NCBI RefSeq assembly: GCF_025938095.1
Contig: NZ_JAPCZF010000002.1
Location: 186,001-250,000, forward strand
Length of the DNA: 64,000 nucleotides
Direction: 5' to 3'
Source of the DNA: Novosphingobium sp. JCM 18896
GTDB lineage: Bacteria; Pseudomonadota; Alphaproteobacteria; Sphingomonadales; Sphingomonadaceae
Shown piece after piece: positions 18,310-27,432 of this stretch. Both the position numbers and the translations under genes were made by a program. The notes below the pieces were generated by a model that saw only the letters and a list, made by a program, of their open reading frames with translations, ran no database searches and was not told where the DNA came from. Each line of letters opens with the position of its first letter. Within the stretch, counting starts at the first letter, position 1.

Positions 18310-20499
18310 ATGGCCGAACTCGTCATCCGTCGCGGACTCGAAGAGCCCGTCACCACCGAAACCTTCGTTCCCCACCGCCCCGCCCGCCCCGAAAAGAGCG
18401 ATGGCGGCCGCCGGTTCGAGCTGGTTTCGGACTATCAGCCCTCGGGCGACCAGCCGACGGCGATCGCCGAACTGACCGAGGCCGCGTTGTCGGGCGACAA
18501 GACCCAGGTCCTGCTCGGCGTCACCGGCTCGGGCAAGACCTTCACCATGGCCAGCGTGATCGCGCATCTCCAGCGCCCTGCGCTGATCCTGGCGCCCAAC
18601 AAGATTCTCGCCGCCCAGCTCTATGGCGAGTTCAAGAGCTTCTTCCCGAACAACGCGGTCGAGTATTTCGTCTCCTACTACGACTACTACCAGCCCGAGG
18701 CCTACGTGCCGCGCTCGGACACCTACATCGAGAAGGAAAGCTCGGTGAACGAGGCGATCGACCGCATGCGCCACTCGGCCACGCGCGCGCTGCTCGAACG
18801 CGACGACGTGATCATCGTCGCCTCGGTGAGCTGCCTCTACGGCATCGGCTCGGTCGAAACCTATTCGGCGATGATCTTCGATCTCAAGAAGGGCCAGTCG
18901 GAGGACCAGCGCGAGATCATCCGCAAGCTCGTCGCGCTCCAGTACAAGCGCAACGATGCGGCATTCGGCCGCGGCAACTTCCGCGTGCGCGGCGACAGCC
19001 TCGAGATCTTCCCCTCGCACTACGAGGATATGGCCTGGCGCGTCTCGTTCTTCGGTGACGAGATCGAGGAAATCGCCGAATTCGATCCGCTGACCGGCAA
19101 GAAGGGCGCGAGCCTGAACTCGGTGCGCGTCTATGCCAATTCGCACTACGTCACGCCCGGGCCGACGATGAAGCAGGCGAGCGAGGCGATCCGCTTCGAG
19201 CTCAGCGAGCGGCTCAAGGAGCTCGAGGCCGAGGGCAAGCTGCTCGAGCACCAGCGGCTCGAACAGCGCACCAATTTCGATCTCGAGATGATCGCCGCCA
19301 CGGGATCCTGCGCGGGCATCGAGAACTACAGCCGATTCCTGACCGGCCGCCTGCCCGGCGAGCCGCCGCCGACCTTGTTCGAATACCTGCCCGACAATGC
19401 GCTGCTGTTCGTCGACGAGAGCCACCAGACCGTGCCGCAGATCGGTGCCATGGCCAGGGGCGACCATCGCCGCAAGCTGACCCTCGCCGAATACGGCTTC
19501 CGCCTGCCGAGCTGCATCGACAACCGCCCGCTGCGCTTCAACGAATGGGACGCGATGCGTCCGCAGACCGTCGCGGTCTCGGCCACGCCGGGCGGCTGGG
19601 AAATGGAGGAGACTGGCGGCGTCTTCGCCGAGCAGGTGATCCGCCCGACCGGCCTGATCGACCCGCCGGTGCTGATCCGCCCGGTCGAGGATCAGGTCCA
19701 GGACTGCATCAACGAGTGCCGCGAGACCGCGAAGGCCGGCTATCGCACCTTGGTCACCACCCTGACCAAGCGCATGGCCGAGGACCTGACCGAATTCATG
19801 CACGAGGCGGGCCTCAAGGTCCGCTACATGCACTCCGACGTCGAGACACTCGAACGCATCGAGCTGATCCGCGACCTACGCCTCGGCGTCTACGACGTGC
19901 TCGTCGGCATCAACCTGCTGCGCGAAGGCCTCGACATCCCCGAATGCGGGCTCGTCTGTATCCTCGACGCCGACAAGGAAGGCTTCCTGCGCTCGGAAAC
20001 CTCGCTGATCCAGACGATCGGCCGCGCCGCGCGCAACGTCGACGGCCGCGTGATCCTCTATGCCGACCGCATGACCGGCTCGATGGAACGCGCGATCGCC
20101 GAGACCGACCGCCGCCGCGAACGGCAGGAGGCCTACAACCTCGAACACGGCATCACCCCGCAGACGATCAAGCGCAATATCCACGACATCGTCGCCGACA
20201 CCGCGAGCCGCGACGGCGTGCTGGTCGACATCGACGCCGAGGGCGATAACAACCTCGTCGGCCACAACCTGCGGTCGTACATCGAAGAGCTCGAAAAGAA
20301 GATGCGCACCGCGGCGGCGGACCTCGAGTTCGAGGAGGCGGGTCGGCTCAGGGACGAGATCCGGCGCTTGGAAGCGGGCGAACTTGGCTTGCCCGAGGGC
20401 CAGCAGAAGGCACCGCTGGTCGGACGGTCGAATGAAGGGAAGCCGGGGACGCGGAAGGGACGGTTCGGCAAGGAGAGCAAGCGGAAGTGGGGGCGTTAG
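18310..20499 (+). CDS. uvrB: Excinuclease ABC subunit B
   Basis: The 729-residue protein has all UvrB parts. Walker A is [12 protein letters not shown] (about residue 75). The beta-hairpin is [20 protein letters not shown]. The helicase motifs include [18 protein letters not shown] and [13 protein letters not shown], and a C-terminal UVR coiled coil has [20 protein letters not shown]. It loads damaged DNA for UvrC incision in nucleotide excision repair. The ATG at 18310 ([13 protein letters not shown]) matches family starts, although no strong ribosome-binding site precedes it. The frame is open from 18220. Confidence 0.96.
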   Translation: MAELVIRRGLEEPVTTETFVPHRPARPEKSDGGRRFELVSDYQPSGDQPTAIAELTEAALSGDKTQVLLGVTGSGKTFTMASVIAHLQRPALILAPNKILAAQLYGEFKSFFPNNAVEYFVSYYDYYQPEAYVPRSDTYIEKESSVNEAIDRMRHSATRALLERDDVIIVASVSCLYGIGSVETYSAMIFDLKKGQSEDQREIIRKLVALQYKRNDAAFGRGNFRVRGDSLEIFPSHYEDMAWRVSFFGDEIEEIAEFDPLTGKKGASLNSVRVYANSHYVTPGPTMKQASEAIRFELSERLKELEAEGKLLEHQRLEQRTNFDLEMIAATGSCAGIENYSRFLTGRLPGEPPPTLFEYLPDNALLFVDESHQTVPQIGAMARGDHRRKLTLAEYGFRLPSCIDNRPLRFNEWDAMRPQTVAVSATPGGWEMEETGGVFAEQVIRPTGLIDPPVLIRPVEDQVQDCINECRETAKAGYRTLVTTLTKRMAEDLTEFMHEAGLKVRYMHSDVETLERIELIRDLRLGVYDVLVGINLLREGLDIPECGLVCILDADKEGFLRSETSLIQTIGRAARNVDGRVILYADRMTGSMERAIAETDRRRERQEAYNLEHGITPQTIKRNIHDIVADTASRDGVLVDIDAEGDNNLVGHNLRSYIEELEKKMRTAAADLEFEEAGRLRDEIRRLEAGELGLPEGQQKAPLVGRSNEGKPGTRKGRFGKESKRKWGR

Positions 20500-20581
20500 C
20501 CGTAACCACGCTCACAACGGCGAGACATCCTTGTTCATAGGTTCGACAAAGGCGATCCGAAGGGCCCTGACGGCGGTAATT

Positions 20582-20595
20582 ACCTGCGCTCAGGT
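20582..20595. promoter_or_regulatory. Short palindrome upstream of hicA
   Basis: ACCTG-CGCT-CAGGT is a perfect five-base inverted repeat, 26 bases before the hicA start, in the otherwise unremarkable 122-base uvrB-hicA gap. It could be an operator for the toxin-antitoxin locus. The HicB here lacks a visible DNA-binding domain, which weakens this. Confidence 0.3.
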
Positions 20596-20621
20596 GTGCC
20601 ACATAAAGGCACGGAGGCCAC

Positions 20622-20876
20622 ATGACCCAGATCGAAAAGCTCTATGCTCAACTCGTCGCCAACCGTGCCGCAATGCGGTTTACCGACTTCCGGCGGATCC
20701 TAGAAGCCTTCGGCTTTACGCTTGATCGCATCAAGGGCAGTCACCACATCTTCAAGCATCCGCTTGTCTCACGTCCGCTCAGCATCCAGCCACGCGGAGA
20801 CAGCAAGGCAAAGCCCTATCAAGTCGACCAGTTTCTCGATATCGTCGAAGAGTTCGGGCTCAAGATGAAGAAGTGA
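20622..20876 (+). CDS. hicA: HicA-type mRNA interferase toxin
   Basis: An 84-residue YcfA/HicA protein. The double-stranded-RNA-binding-like fold is visible as FTDFRRILEAFGFTLDRIKG followed by SHHIFKHPLVSRPLSIQPRG; the His in GSHHIF is the catalytic residue of the family. It would cleave mRNA unless bound by HicB. The stop codon overlaps the hicB start (TGATG), giving the usual toxin-first HicAB order. Confidence 0.85.
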   Translation: MTQIEKLYAQLVANRAAMRFTDFRRILEAFGFTLDRIKGSHHIFKHPLVSRPLSIQPRGDSKAKPYQVDQFLDIVEEFGLKMKK

Positions 20877-21097
20877 TGGAACCGCGCTACCACATCAATC
20901 TCTTCTGGTCGCAGCGTGACGAGAGCTGGGTCGCAGATGTGCCCGATCTCAAGTCCTGCGCCGCATTCGGTGACACGCCAGAAGAGGCGCTTGCCGAGGC
21001 TCGATTGGCAATCGAAGGCTGGCTAGAGACCGCCTTGGCCAACGATCTGCCGATTCCCGAGCCGCGCTATCGCCCCGCGATCTACGCCGCCGGATAA
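20876..21097 (+). CDS. hicB: HicB-like antitoxin, short form
   Basis: The 73-residue protein has the partial RNase H fold of HicB: YHINLFWSQRDESWVADVPDLKSCAAFGDTPEEAL followed by EARLAIEGWLETAL. It would neutralise the adjacent HicA. The ATG at 20876 overlaps the hicA stop; a GTG at 20873 is an alternative. The protein ends soon after the RNase H-like domain (PRYRPAIYAAG) without a helix-turn-helix or ribbon-helix-helix domain. Confidence 0.82.
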   Translation: MEPRYHINLFWSQRDESWVADVPDLKSCAAFGDTPEEALAEARLAIEGWLETALANDLPIPEPRYRPAIYAAG

Positions 21098-21103
21098 ACC
21101 ATC

Positions 21104-21994
21104 CTAAGCCGCCAGCCGCTCCTTCGCGGCCTTCACATCCCTTGCCGGCGACAGCCCGAAGAACCGCCCATACTCGCGCGTGAATTGCGGCACGCTCTCG
21201 TAGCCGACCTCGAAGGCCGCGTGGCTCGACGATAGCCCGCGGGCGAGCATCAGGCGGCGGGCCTCGATCAGGCGGAGCTGTTTCTGGAACTGCAGCGGCG
21301 AGAGCGAGGTCACCGTGCGGAAGTGCTGGTGGAACGACGACGGGCTCATGCCGGCGACCGCCGCTAGCCGCTCGACCGGCAGGGCGCGCGCATAGTCGGC
21401 GCGCAGCACCGCCACCGCGCGGGCGATGCGCTGGACGTGGCCGTCGGGCAGGCCGAGCAGGCGGATCGCATTGCCGTGGTGGCCGGCGAGCAGCCAGTAA
21501 TGCATCTCGCGCAGCAATTGCGCCTGGAGCACCGGCGCGGCCGCGGGGCGATCGAGCAGGCGCAGCAGTCGCAACGCCGCGTCGGCGACCTCGCGTTCGG
21601 TCGTGTCGACGCGCACCGGCGACTCGGCGGTGCTACCCACAGCGACTGCGTCGATCTCGGCCGAGAGCTCGGCGACGATCGCCGCGTCGAGCTGGAGCAC
21701 CAGCGAATAGTAAGGCGCCGCCGGGCTGGCGCGGACGATCTGGCTGGTGGTCGGCACGTCGGCCGCGACCAGCAGGGTCTCGCCGGCGGAAAAGGCAAAG
21801 GTCTGCGCGCCCATCGTCACGGTCTTGGCGCCCTGCACGACGATCACGACATGCGGCTGGGCGACGGCGTGGATCAGGTCGCTCGTATACAGCGAGCGCG
21901 CCAGGTTCATGCCGGGGATCGCGGTGGGAATGATCACCTCGTCCTGGACCAGCGTCTCGGCATGGCGGCGCACGGCGTCGAGAAGTTCTTTCAT
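21104..21994 (-). CDS. AraC family transcriptional regulator (AraC_N type)
   Basis: A 296-residue regulator with an N-terminal cupin-like AraC_N domain (VVQGAKTVTMGAQTFAFSAGETLLVAADVP). The C-terminal double helix-turn-helix includes PVERLAAVAGMSPSSFHQHFR and SSHAAFEVGYESVPQFTREYGRFFG. I chose the ATG at 21994 (MKELLDAVRRHAE); the frame is open 39 residues further but that part is Arg/Cys-rich and overlaps the promoter region. This subgroup (YqhC-like) often regulates a divergent oxidoreductase, as seen here with the SDR. Confidence 0.9.
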   Translation of the reverse strand: MKELLDAVRRHAETLVQDEVIIPTAIPGMNLARSLYTSDLIHAVAQPHVVIVVQGAKTVTMGAQTFAFSAGETLLVAADVPTTSQIVRASPAAPYYSLVLQLDAAIVAELSAEIDAVAVGSTAESPVRVDTTEREVADAALRLLRLLDRPAAAPVLQAQLLREMHYWLLAGHHGNAIRLLGLPDGHVQRIARAVAVLRADYARALPVERLAAVAGMSPSSFHQHFRTVTSLSPLQFQKQLRLIEARRLMLARGLSSSHAAFEVGYESVPQFTREYGRFFGLSPARDVKAAKERLAA

Positions 21995-22104
21995 GCCCTG
22001 CCTTCTACAGGCGGGATCGGACGGCGAAAACCGGCTTCGTAGGATTAGGCAAGGATCGACGAGCTTCCGGCAACGCCGTAGGCTCGGCTTGCGGCACAAG
22101 AGCT

Positions 22105-22146
22105 TGGTCACACCGACCTAAATGGTCACTCCGACCTAATGGTCAC
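22105..22146. promoter_or_regulatory. Direct-repeat operator candidate between the AraC regulator and the SDR
   Basis: TGGTCAC[A/T]CCGACCTAA occurs twice in a row (22105-22122 and 22123-22139), with a third partial TGGTCAC at 22140. Tandem direct repeats of about 17 bases in a divergent AraC-regulator/target gap fit how AraC-family proteins bind DNA. The repeats end 22 bases before the SDR start and so overlap its likely promoter. Confidence 0.5.
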
Positions 22147-22167
22147 TTTGGCCGAAAGGACCCTTCC

Positions 22168-22923
22168 ATGACCAAGATCACTCTCATCACCGGTGGCAGC
22201 CGCGGCCTGGGCCGCAACACGGCGCTCTCGATTGCTAAGCGCGGCGGCGACGTCGTCCTGACCTACCACAGCCGCGCCGACGAGGCCGAGGAGGCCGTCG
22301 CCGAGATCGCGGCGCTGGGCCGCAAGGCCGTGGCGCTGCAGCTCGACACCAGCAAGGCCGCGGGCTTCGCCGATTTCGCCGACCGGCTGCGCACGGCGCT
22401 GCGCGACACCTGGCAGCGCGACTCGTTCGACCACCTCGTCAACAACGCCGGCTACGGCGAATATGCGACGATCGCCGAGACCACCGAGGCGCAGTTCGAC
22501 GCGATGGTCAACGTCCACTTCAAGGGCACGTTCTTCCTGACGCAGACCTTGCTGCCGCTGATCGCCGATGGCGGCCGCGTGGTGAACCTGTCGACCGGCC
22601 TCACCCGCTTCGCGCTGCCCGGCTATGCCGCCTATGCCGCGGCCAAGGCCGCGGTCGAGGTGCTCAGCGTCTACATGGCCAAGGAGTTCGGCGCGCGCGG
22701 GATTGCCGTGAACACCGTGGCGCCGGGTGCGATCGAGACCGATTTCGGCGGCGGCGCAGTGCGCGACAATGCCGATCTGAACCAGCACCTGTCGAGCATC
22801 ACCGCGCTCGGCCGCGTCGGCGTGCCCGACGACATCGGCCCGATGATCGCCAACCTGCTCGACGAGGGCAATCGCTGGGTCAATGCGCAGCGGATCGAGG
22901 TCTCGGGCGGTCAGGCGATCTGA
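22168..22923 (+). CDS. Short-chain dehydrogenase/reductase
   Basis: The 251-residue classical SDR has the NAD(P)-binding TGGSRGLGRNTA motif, VNNAG at about residue 92, and catalytic Ser (NLSTGL) with YAAAK. It ends in the usual SGGQAI. AAAGGA precedes the ATG at 22168. Basic residues after the glycine motif (YHSRADE) suggest NADP(H) preference. The substrate is probably an aldehyde or ketone and may be an inducer of the divergent AraC regulator. Confidence 0.9.
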   Translation: MTKITLITGGSRGLGRNTALSIAKRGGDVVLTYHSRADEAEEAVAEIAALGRKAVALQLDTSKAAGFADFADRLRTALRDTWQRDSFDHLVNNAGYGEYATIAETTEAQFDAMVNVHFKGTFFLTQTLLPLIADGGRVVNLSTGLTRFALPGYAAYAAAKAAVEVLSVYMAKEFGARGIAVNTVAPGAIETDFGGGAVRDNADLNQHLSSITALGRVGVPDDIGPMIANLLDEGNRWVNAQRIEVSGGQAI

Positions 22924-22983
22924 TCGCGGCTGGCCTGCTGGCGAACCGCGCTCTTCCCGCCATGGGGAGGGCGCGAAGCCGCG

Positions 22984-23574
22984 TCAGAGCTTGCCGAAGC
23001 GGCCCTCGAAGCCCGCCGTATCGCCCGAGGCGAGGAACTTCGCCTGCTCGACCCAGGAATCGCGGCGGATGCGGCCGGCGAACGTGCCGAGCTGCGCATC
23101 GACGCGATCGATGTCGGCATCGGTCCAGGCCGCGACCTGCGCATAGGTGGTGACGCCGAGCGAATTGAGCAGCGCGACGAGCTTGGGTCCGACGCCCTTG
23201 ATACGGCGGAGGTCGTCGGCCTCACCTGCAGTGGGGGCAGGTGCGGCAGCCGGCGCAGGAGCGGGCGGCGGAGCGGCCTGCTCCGGTTCGGCGTCGACCA
23301 CCTCGCTCGCGGCAGCGGCGGCGATGACTTCGCCCAGGCCGCCCATCACCGAGGGGCCGGTATCGGCGAAAGAGGCAGCCGTCACGGCCGAGGGCGCGTC
23401 GATCAGCGCCTGGTTGCGCGCGGCGGGGGCGGCGCCTTCGTCGAGCACGTCGGGCGCATGGCCACGCTGGCGATTGTCGCGCGAACCGCGGCCGAACAGC
23501 CACCAGGCGACCAAGAGGCCGATGACGAGCGCGAGCGCAAAGGCGACCCAATTGGCTTCGATGGTCTGCAGCAC
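22984..23574 (-). CDS. Membrane-anchored protein with C-terminal helix-hairpin-helix domain
   Basis: The 196-residue protein starts with one transmembrane helix (NWVAFALALVIGLLVAWWLF). A low-complexity Ala/Pro linker follows (PPPAPAPAAAPAP, about residues 100-115). The C-terminal domain, with DDLRRIKGVGPKLVALLNSL, is a helix-hairpin-helix fold like the one appended to NuoE and some ribosomal or helicase proteins. The GTG start at 23574 is preceded by GGAGGGGG. It starts three bases after the stop of the small membrane gene, so both are translated together. Role unknown. Confidence 0.7.
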   Translation of the reverse strand: MLQTIEANWVAFALALVIGLLVAWWLFGRGSRDNRQRGHAPDVLDEGAAPAARNQALIDAPSAVTAASFADTGPSVMGGLGEVIAAAAASEVVDAEPEQAAPPPAPAPAAAPAPTAGEADDLRRIKGVGPKLVALLNSLGVTTYAQVAAWTDADIDRVDAQLGTFAGRIRRDSWVEQAKFLASGDTAGFEGRFGKL

Positions 23575-23577
23575 GTC

Positions 23578-23757
23578 CTACCCCCTCCGGTTGAGCGCCA
23601 GCCGTCCGATCCCCAGGCCCACGGCATAGGTGCCGAGCAGCATCGCCATGAGCACCGGCCCGCCGACCGCGCCCTTGTGGGCGAGTATCATCGAGAAGGC
23701 GATGCCGGCGACGGCAAAGGCGCCGGCGGGGATGAGGATCAGGTGCGGGCTTTTCAC
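23578..23757 (-). CDS. Small two-helix membrane protein
   Basis: A 59-residue protein from a GTG at 23757, with two hydrophobic helices (LILIPAGAFAVAGIAFSMIL and GPVLMAMLLGTYAVGLGIG). The open frame continues upstream to 23853, but the extra 32 residues are not hydrophobic and look like non-coding sequence next to the inverted repeat. Its stop lies three bases before the start of the helix-hairpin-helix gene. No family recognised. Confidence 0.5.
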   Translation of the reverse strand: MKSPHLILIPAGAFAVAGIAFSMILAHKGAVGGPVLMAMLLGTYAVGLGIGRLALNRRG

Positions 23758-23860
23758 CCGCTCGGCATAGCATCGCGCGGGAAAGTGGGAACCGGTTTTA
23801 TTGACGAAGCCGCCTGCGGATCGAGTGTCTTTTCGGAGACCCAACCGCGGCATAACTTTC

Positions 23861-23965
23861 CCCGTCGCCCCTGCGTAGGCAGGGGCCCAACTGACCGCGC
23901 CTCCATGCGCCTTCCGTTGCAGGATGAGAGCTCGGCTGGGCCCCTGCCTACGCAGGGGCGACGGG
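23861..23965. repeat. REP/BIME-like inverted repeat
   Basis: Two 29-base arms at 23861-23889 and 23937-23965 are perfect reverse complements (outer end CCCGTCGCCCC). Each arm contains its own smaller palindrome (CCCCTGCGTAGGCAGGGG, one central mismatch). The 47-base loop holds nothing gene-like. This build, nested palindromes in an intergenic gap, is that of a bacterial REP/BIME element. The rest of the 23758-24009 gap shows no gene. Confidence 0.8.
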
Positions 23966-24009
23966 AAGAATACGGCGGCAAGAAAGGGTGAAGTAGGAAA
24001 GCGCTTAGC

Positions 24010-25713
24010 TCACCCGCCCTTATCCTCCTCCAGCACCGCGCCGTCATTGCGCGCGAGCGAGCCTGCGACGCCGACCAAGCGCAGGAACTCCTGTCGCCAG
24101 AAATCCTGCTGCCGGCCCGCCAGCGAGACGATCTGCGCCGGGGTGAAGCCATTCATCATGGCATCGCCGCGCAAGGTCTGACCAAAGGCCGCGACCGCCG
24201 TGGCGAAAGCGAAGTCGCCAGTCGGCCGCGCCGAGGCCTGGAGCAGCCGCGCCGGGACCGGCCGCTCGATCAGCCGCGAGGTCGTGCCGTCGGGCAGCTT
24301 GTAGCGCAGCTTGACGAAGGCCAGCTCGCCCGCCTTGCCAACAGCCGTCGCGGCGGCAGCCTCCTCGTAGCGCCGCGGACCGATCCAGCCCTGTGCACCG
24401 GCCGGAACGATCTCGTAGATCGCGGTGACCTGATGCCCGGCGCCGATGTCGCCGGCATCGACCTTGTCGTTGTCGAAGTCCTCCTCGCGCAGCGCGCGGT
24501 TCTCGTAGCCTAGCAGGCGGTACTGGCTGACCTGGGCGGGGTTGAACTCGACCTGGATCTTCACGTCCTTGGCGATCGTGAACAAGGTCGAGCTCATCTG
24601 GTCGCCAAGCACCTTCTTCGCCTCGAGCGCGGAATCGATGTAGGCGTAGTTGCCGTTCCCGTGATCGGCGATCTGCTCCATCATCGCTTCGTTGTAGTTG
24701 CCCGTGCCGAAGCCCAGCGTGGTCAGGGTGATGCCGCTGTCGCGTTCGCGCTCGACCATTTCGATCAGCGCCTTGTTGTCGCTGACGCCGACGTTGAAAT
24801 CGCCGTCGGTGGCGAGAAGGATGCGGTTGACCCCGCCCTTGATGAAGTTGTCGCGCGCGATGTTGTAGGCGAGCTGCAGCCCGGCCCCGCCCGCGGTCGA
24901 GCCGCCCGCGTTCAGGCGATCGAGCGCGGCCTTGATCTTGGACTCGTCATTGGTCGGCTCGAGCACGAGACCCGCGGCCCCCGCATAGACCACGATCGAG
25001 ACGCGATCCTTGGCGGAAAGCTCGCCCGCCAGTCCCGAGAGCGCCGTCTTGACCAAAGGCAGCTTGTCCTCGCTCGACATCGAGCCCGAGACGTCGACGA
25101 GGAACACGAGGTTCGCCGGCGGCCGCGCTCCCGCGCTCGCCAGATCGTAGCCGCGCAGGCCGATACGCATCAGCCGCGTCGCCGGGTTCCACGGCGTCAC
25201 CGCGACGTCGGTGGTCACGGTGAACGGCGTGTCGCGCGTGATCGGCGTCGCATAGTCGTAGCGGAAATAGTTGATCATCTCCTCGCTGCGCACGGCATCC
25301 CTGGGCGGCATCTGGCCAAGGCCGAGGAAGCGGCGGGCATTGGCATAGGCGCCAGTGTCAACGTCGACCGAGAAGGTCGAGACCGGATCGGTCCGCGCGA
25401 TATGCACGGCGCCGACCGCCTTGCCGTCGTAGCGCTCGGTGCCCGCCGGTACGGGGACGATGACGGGGCGAACATAGGTGCGGGCATAGCGCTCCTGCAT
25501 CGCCGCGCCTTTGGCGGGGGCATAGGCAAGCGCCGCTGGCGGAGGAGGAGGCGGCGGAGGAGGGGGTGCGAGCCGCCCATCATCGACGCGCGTCGCGGTC
25601 ACGACGACGTCCTGTCCCTCGCCCGAGGCGCTGCGCGGCTTTTCCGATGACGCGGCGCAGCCGGCTACGAGTGCGACGGTGCAGCTTGCTGTGACTATCC
25701 TGGCCAGATGCAT
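24010..25713 (-). CDS. von Willebrand factor type A domain lipoprotein (YfbK-like)
   Basis: The 567-residue protein begins with a lipoprotein signal (MHLARIVTASCTVALVAGC). A proline run (PPPPPPPPP, about residue 52) forms a linker before the conserved N-terminal region with STFSVDVDTGAYANARRFL. The VWA domain contains the MIDAS motif DVSGSMSS (about residue 215), the Thr near ATDGDFNVG and the Asp after it. The C-terminal DUF3520-type domain follows. Close relatives are exported and function unknown. Followed upstream by the second REP-like element, so probably monocistronic. Confidence 0.88.
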   Translation of the reverse strand: MHLARIVTASCTVALVAGCAASSEKPRSASGEGQDVVVTATRVDDGRLAPPPPPPPPPPAALAYAPAKGAAMQERYARTYVRPVIVPVPAGTERYDGKAVGAVHIARTDPVSTFSVDVDTGAYANARRFLGLGQMPPRDAVRSEEMINYFRYDYATPITRDTPFTVTTDVAVTPWNPATRLMRIGLRGYDLASAGARPPANLVFLVDVSGSMSSEDKLPLVKTALSGLAGELSAKDRVSIVVYAGAAGLVLEPTNDESKIKAALDRLNAGGSTAGGAGLQLAYNIARDNFIKGGVNRILLATDGDFNVGVSDNKALIEMVERERDSGITLTTLGFGTGNYNEAMMEQIADHGNGNYAYIDSALEAKKVLGDQMSSTLFTIAKDVKIQVEFNPAQVSQYRLLGYENRALREEDFDNDKVDAGDIGAGHQVTAIYEIVPAGAQGWIGPRRYEEAAAATAVGKAGELAFVKLRYKLPDGTTSRLIERPVPARLLQASARPTGDFAFATAVAAFGQTLRGDAMMNGFTPAQIVSLAGRQQDFWRQEFLRLVGVAGSLARNDGAVLEEDKGG

Positions 25714-25800
25714 GGCATTCCCTCCTCCGACGATCGCCCGTGGAGGAGGCCAAAAAACCCGTGAACCGCGACTGAATGTTTCGGAGGCGCGATCAATTGA

Positions 25801-25932
25801 TCCTCCCCGAAACGGGGAGGGGGACCGCGACGCGTAGCGGCGTGGTGGAGGGGGTTCGCCGCTAACACCGCGCTCGCCTGAGAGCCCCCTCCACCATGCT
25901 TCGCATGGTCCCCCTCCCCATGCTGGGGAGGA
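25801..25932. repeat. Large nested inverted-repeat (REP/BIME-like) element
   Basis: Starts with TCCTCCCC/GGGGAGG hairpin and ends with the mirror-image CCCC/GGGGAGGA hairpin. Inner arms GGTGGAGGGGG (around 25842-25854) and CCCCCTCCACC (25884-25895) pair perfectly, as do GGGAGGGGGA and TCCCCCTCCC. The whole folds into a cruciform-like structure between the VWA gene start and the flippase stop. This type of G/C-rich hairpin pair is scattered in sphingomonad genomes (from memory of such genomes, not a search). Confidence 0.75.
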
Positions 25933-27432
25933 TTAAGCCTTGGCGCTCTTGCGGAACAGCACGCGGTCCTCGGGGCCGAAGCCCTTGTTCCAGATCACCC
26001 AGCAATAGACCGCGAGGATCGCCGGAATGCCGAAGGCGAGCTCGGCCCATTCGGGCAGGAAGCGCGTCGCCGCCCAGCCCACGACCGAGGCGGCGGCAGC
26101 CGCCCAGACCAGCGGCCAGCGCCAGTTGTTGATCCGCTCGCCGAGCAGCCGCGAGAGCAGCCAGGACTTGAGCACCGAGGCGATCGCCAGCGACAGCATC
26201 AGCGCCGCGGCCGCCGCGGCGGCGCGATAGAGTTGGTCGAGCCCGAGATCGTCGACGAGCAGGATGCCGCCCACGGTCAGCCCGGCCTGGATCGCGATCG
26301 TCAGCAGCGAGATCGCCAGGTTCTTCATCCGCGCCATGTAGATCAGCGCCGAATCGGCGACGACCGCGGTCGCCGCGACGACTTCGGCCGCGAGCAGGAA
26401 GGCCAGCGCACCGGTGCCGCCGACGAAGTGCGGGCCGACCAGGCCCATCACGCCCTCGCCGGGAATGCCCAGGGCCAGCGCGATGCCACACTGCGCCGCG
26501 GTGATCCAGAAGCCCACCTGGCAGACCTGTAGCGCGATCGCGTGATAGTCCTTGTTCTTGAGGCTGCGCGTGATCACCGGGCCGAGGATCGGCTCGAAGC
26601 TGGTCTTGAGCTTCTGCGGCAGGCTCGCGACCTGCTGGGCGATGTAGTAGACGCCGACCGCGCTCGGCGAAGCGAACATGCCGAGGATGAACACGTCGAG
26701 CCGGCGCGAGCCCCATTCGACGCCCTCGGCCAGGGCCAAAGGCAGGTTGGCCCGCGCGAGGCCGAGCAGGTGGAACGGGTGCGGGCGCCATTGCTGCGGC
26801 AGGCCATAGGCCCGCACCAGCGGCACCACCGCGGCGAGCATCGTGCAGACGTTGGCGAAGATGAAGGCCAGCGCCAGCCCGCCGTCGGGCACGAGGTAGT
26901 AGAAGCCCAGCGCCGAACCCGAGATCGTCCAGGGCTCGACGATCGAGCGCGCCTTGACCGTCGCGCCGACGTTGAAGTGATAGGCCAGCGCGGCGAGCGC
27001 GATGTCGGTCATGGTGATCGGGATGATCGCCAGCGGCAGCATCAGATCGTAGATCGAATAGCGCCCGCTCGGGAACATCGGCGCGGGGAACAGCCACAAG
27101 GCCGTCGCCGCGCAGGCGCCGAAGAACACCGAGATCAGCATGGCATCGCCAACCGCATTGGCGGGATGACCCTCTTCCTCGGTCAGCCGCCGCGCGAGCC
27201 CGCGCTTGAGCCCCATCGAGCTCAGCAGCGCGAGGAATTCGATGACCACCAGCGCCGAGGCGAGGCGGCCGAGCGAGTCGGCGCCGTAGAGACGGCCCGC
27301 GATCAGCAGGAAGGGGATCCGGCCCATCAGGCGGATCGGGAAGCCCAGCAGGTTGGTGCGCCCGCCCTTGGCGATGGCGGCGATGTCGTCGCGCTGCGGC
27401 TCCTGGCCGGCGCCCGTCGATGTTTCGGTCAA
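25933..27432 (-). CDS. Polysaccharide flippase (Wzx/MATE-like membrane protein)
   Basis: The 499-residue polytopic protein has about 12-14 hydrophobic helices and the typical opening IAKGGRTNLLGFPIRLMGRIPF of O-antigen/lipid-linked oligosaccharide flippases. It likely moves polyprenyl-linked sugars across the inner membrane. The start codon is TTG at 27432, whose last two bases overlap the gpsA stop (TTGA), so its translation is probably coupled to gpsA. Its partner glycosyltransferases are not in the window. It lies last in tsaD-gpsA-flippase. Confidence 0.75.
   Translation of the reverse strand: MTETSTGAGQEPQRDDIAAIAKGGRTNLLGFPIRLMGRIPFLLIAGRLYGADSLGRLASALVVIEFLALLSSMGLKRGLARRLTEEEGHPANAVGDAMLISVFFGACAATALWLFPAPMFPSGRYSIYDLMLPLAIIPITMTDIALAALAYHFNVGATVKARSIVEPWTISGSALGFYYLVPDGGLALAFIFANVCTMLAAVVPLVRAYGLPQQWRPHPFHLLGLARANLPLALAEGVEWGSRRLDVFILGMFASPSAVGVYYIAQQVASLPQKLKTSFEPILGPVITRSLKNKDYHAIALQVCQVGFWITAAQCGIALALGIPGEGVMGLVGPHFVGGTGALAFLLAAEVVAATAVVADSALIYMARMKNLAISLLTIAIQAGLTVGGILLVDDLGLDQLYRAAAAAAALMLSLAIASVLKSWLLSRLLGERINNWRWPLVWAAAAASVVGWAATRFLPEWAELAFGIPAILAVYCWVIWNKGFGPEDRVLFRKSAKA

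Noticed and set aside
18202-19833. 543-codon minus-strand open frame
   Set aside because: Antisense shadow of uvrB with no domain pattern.
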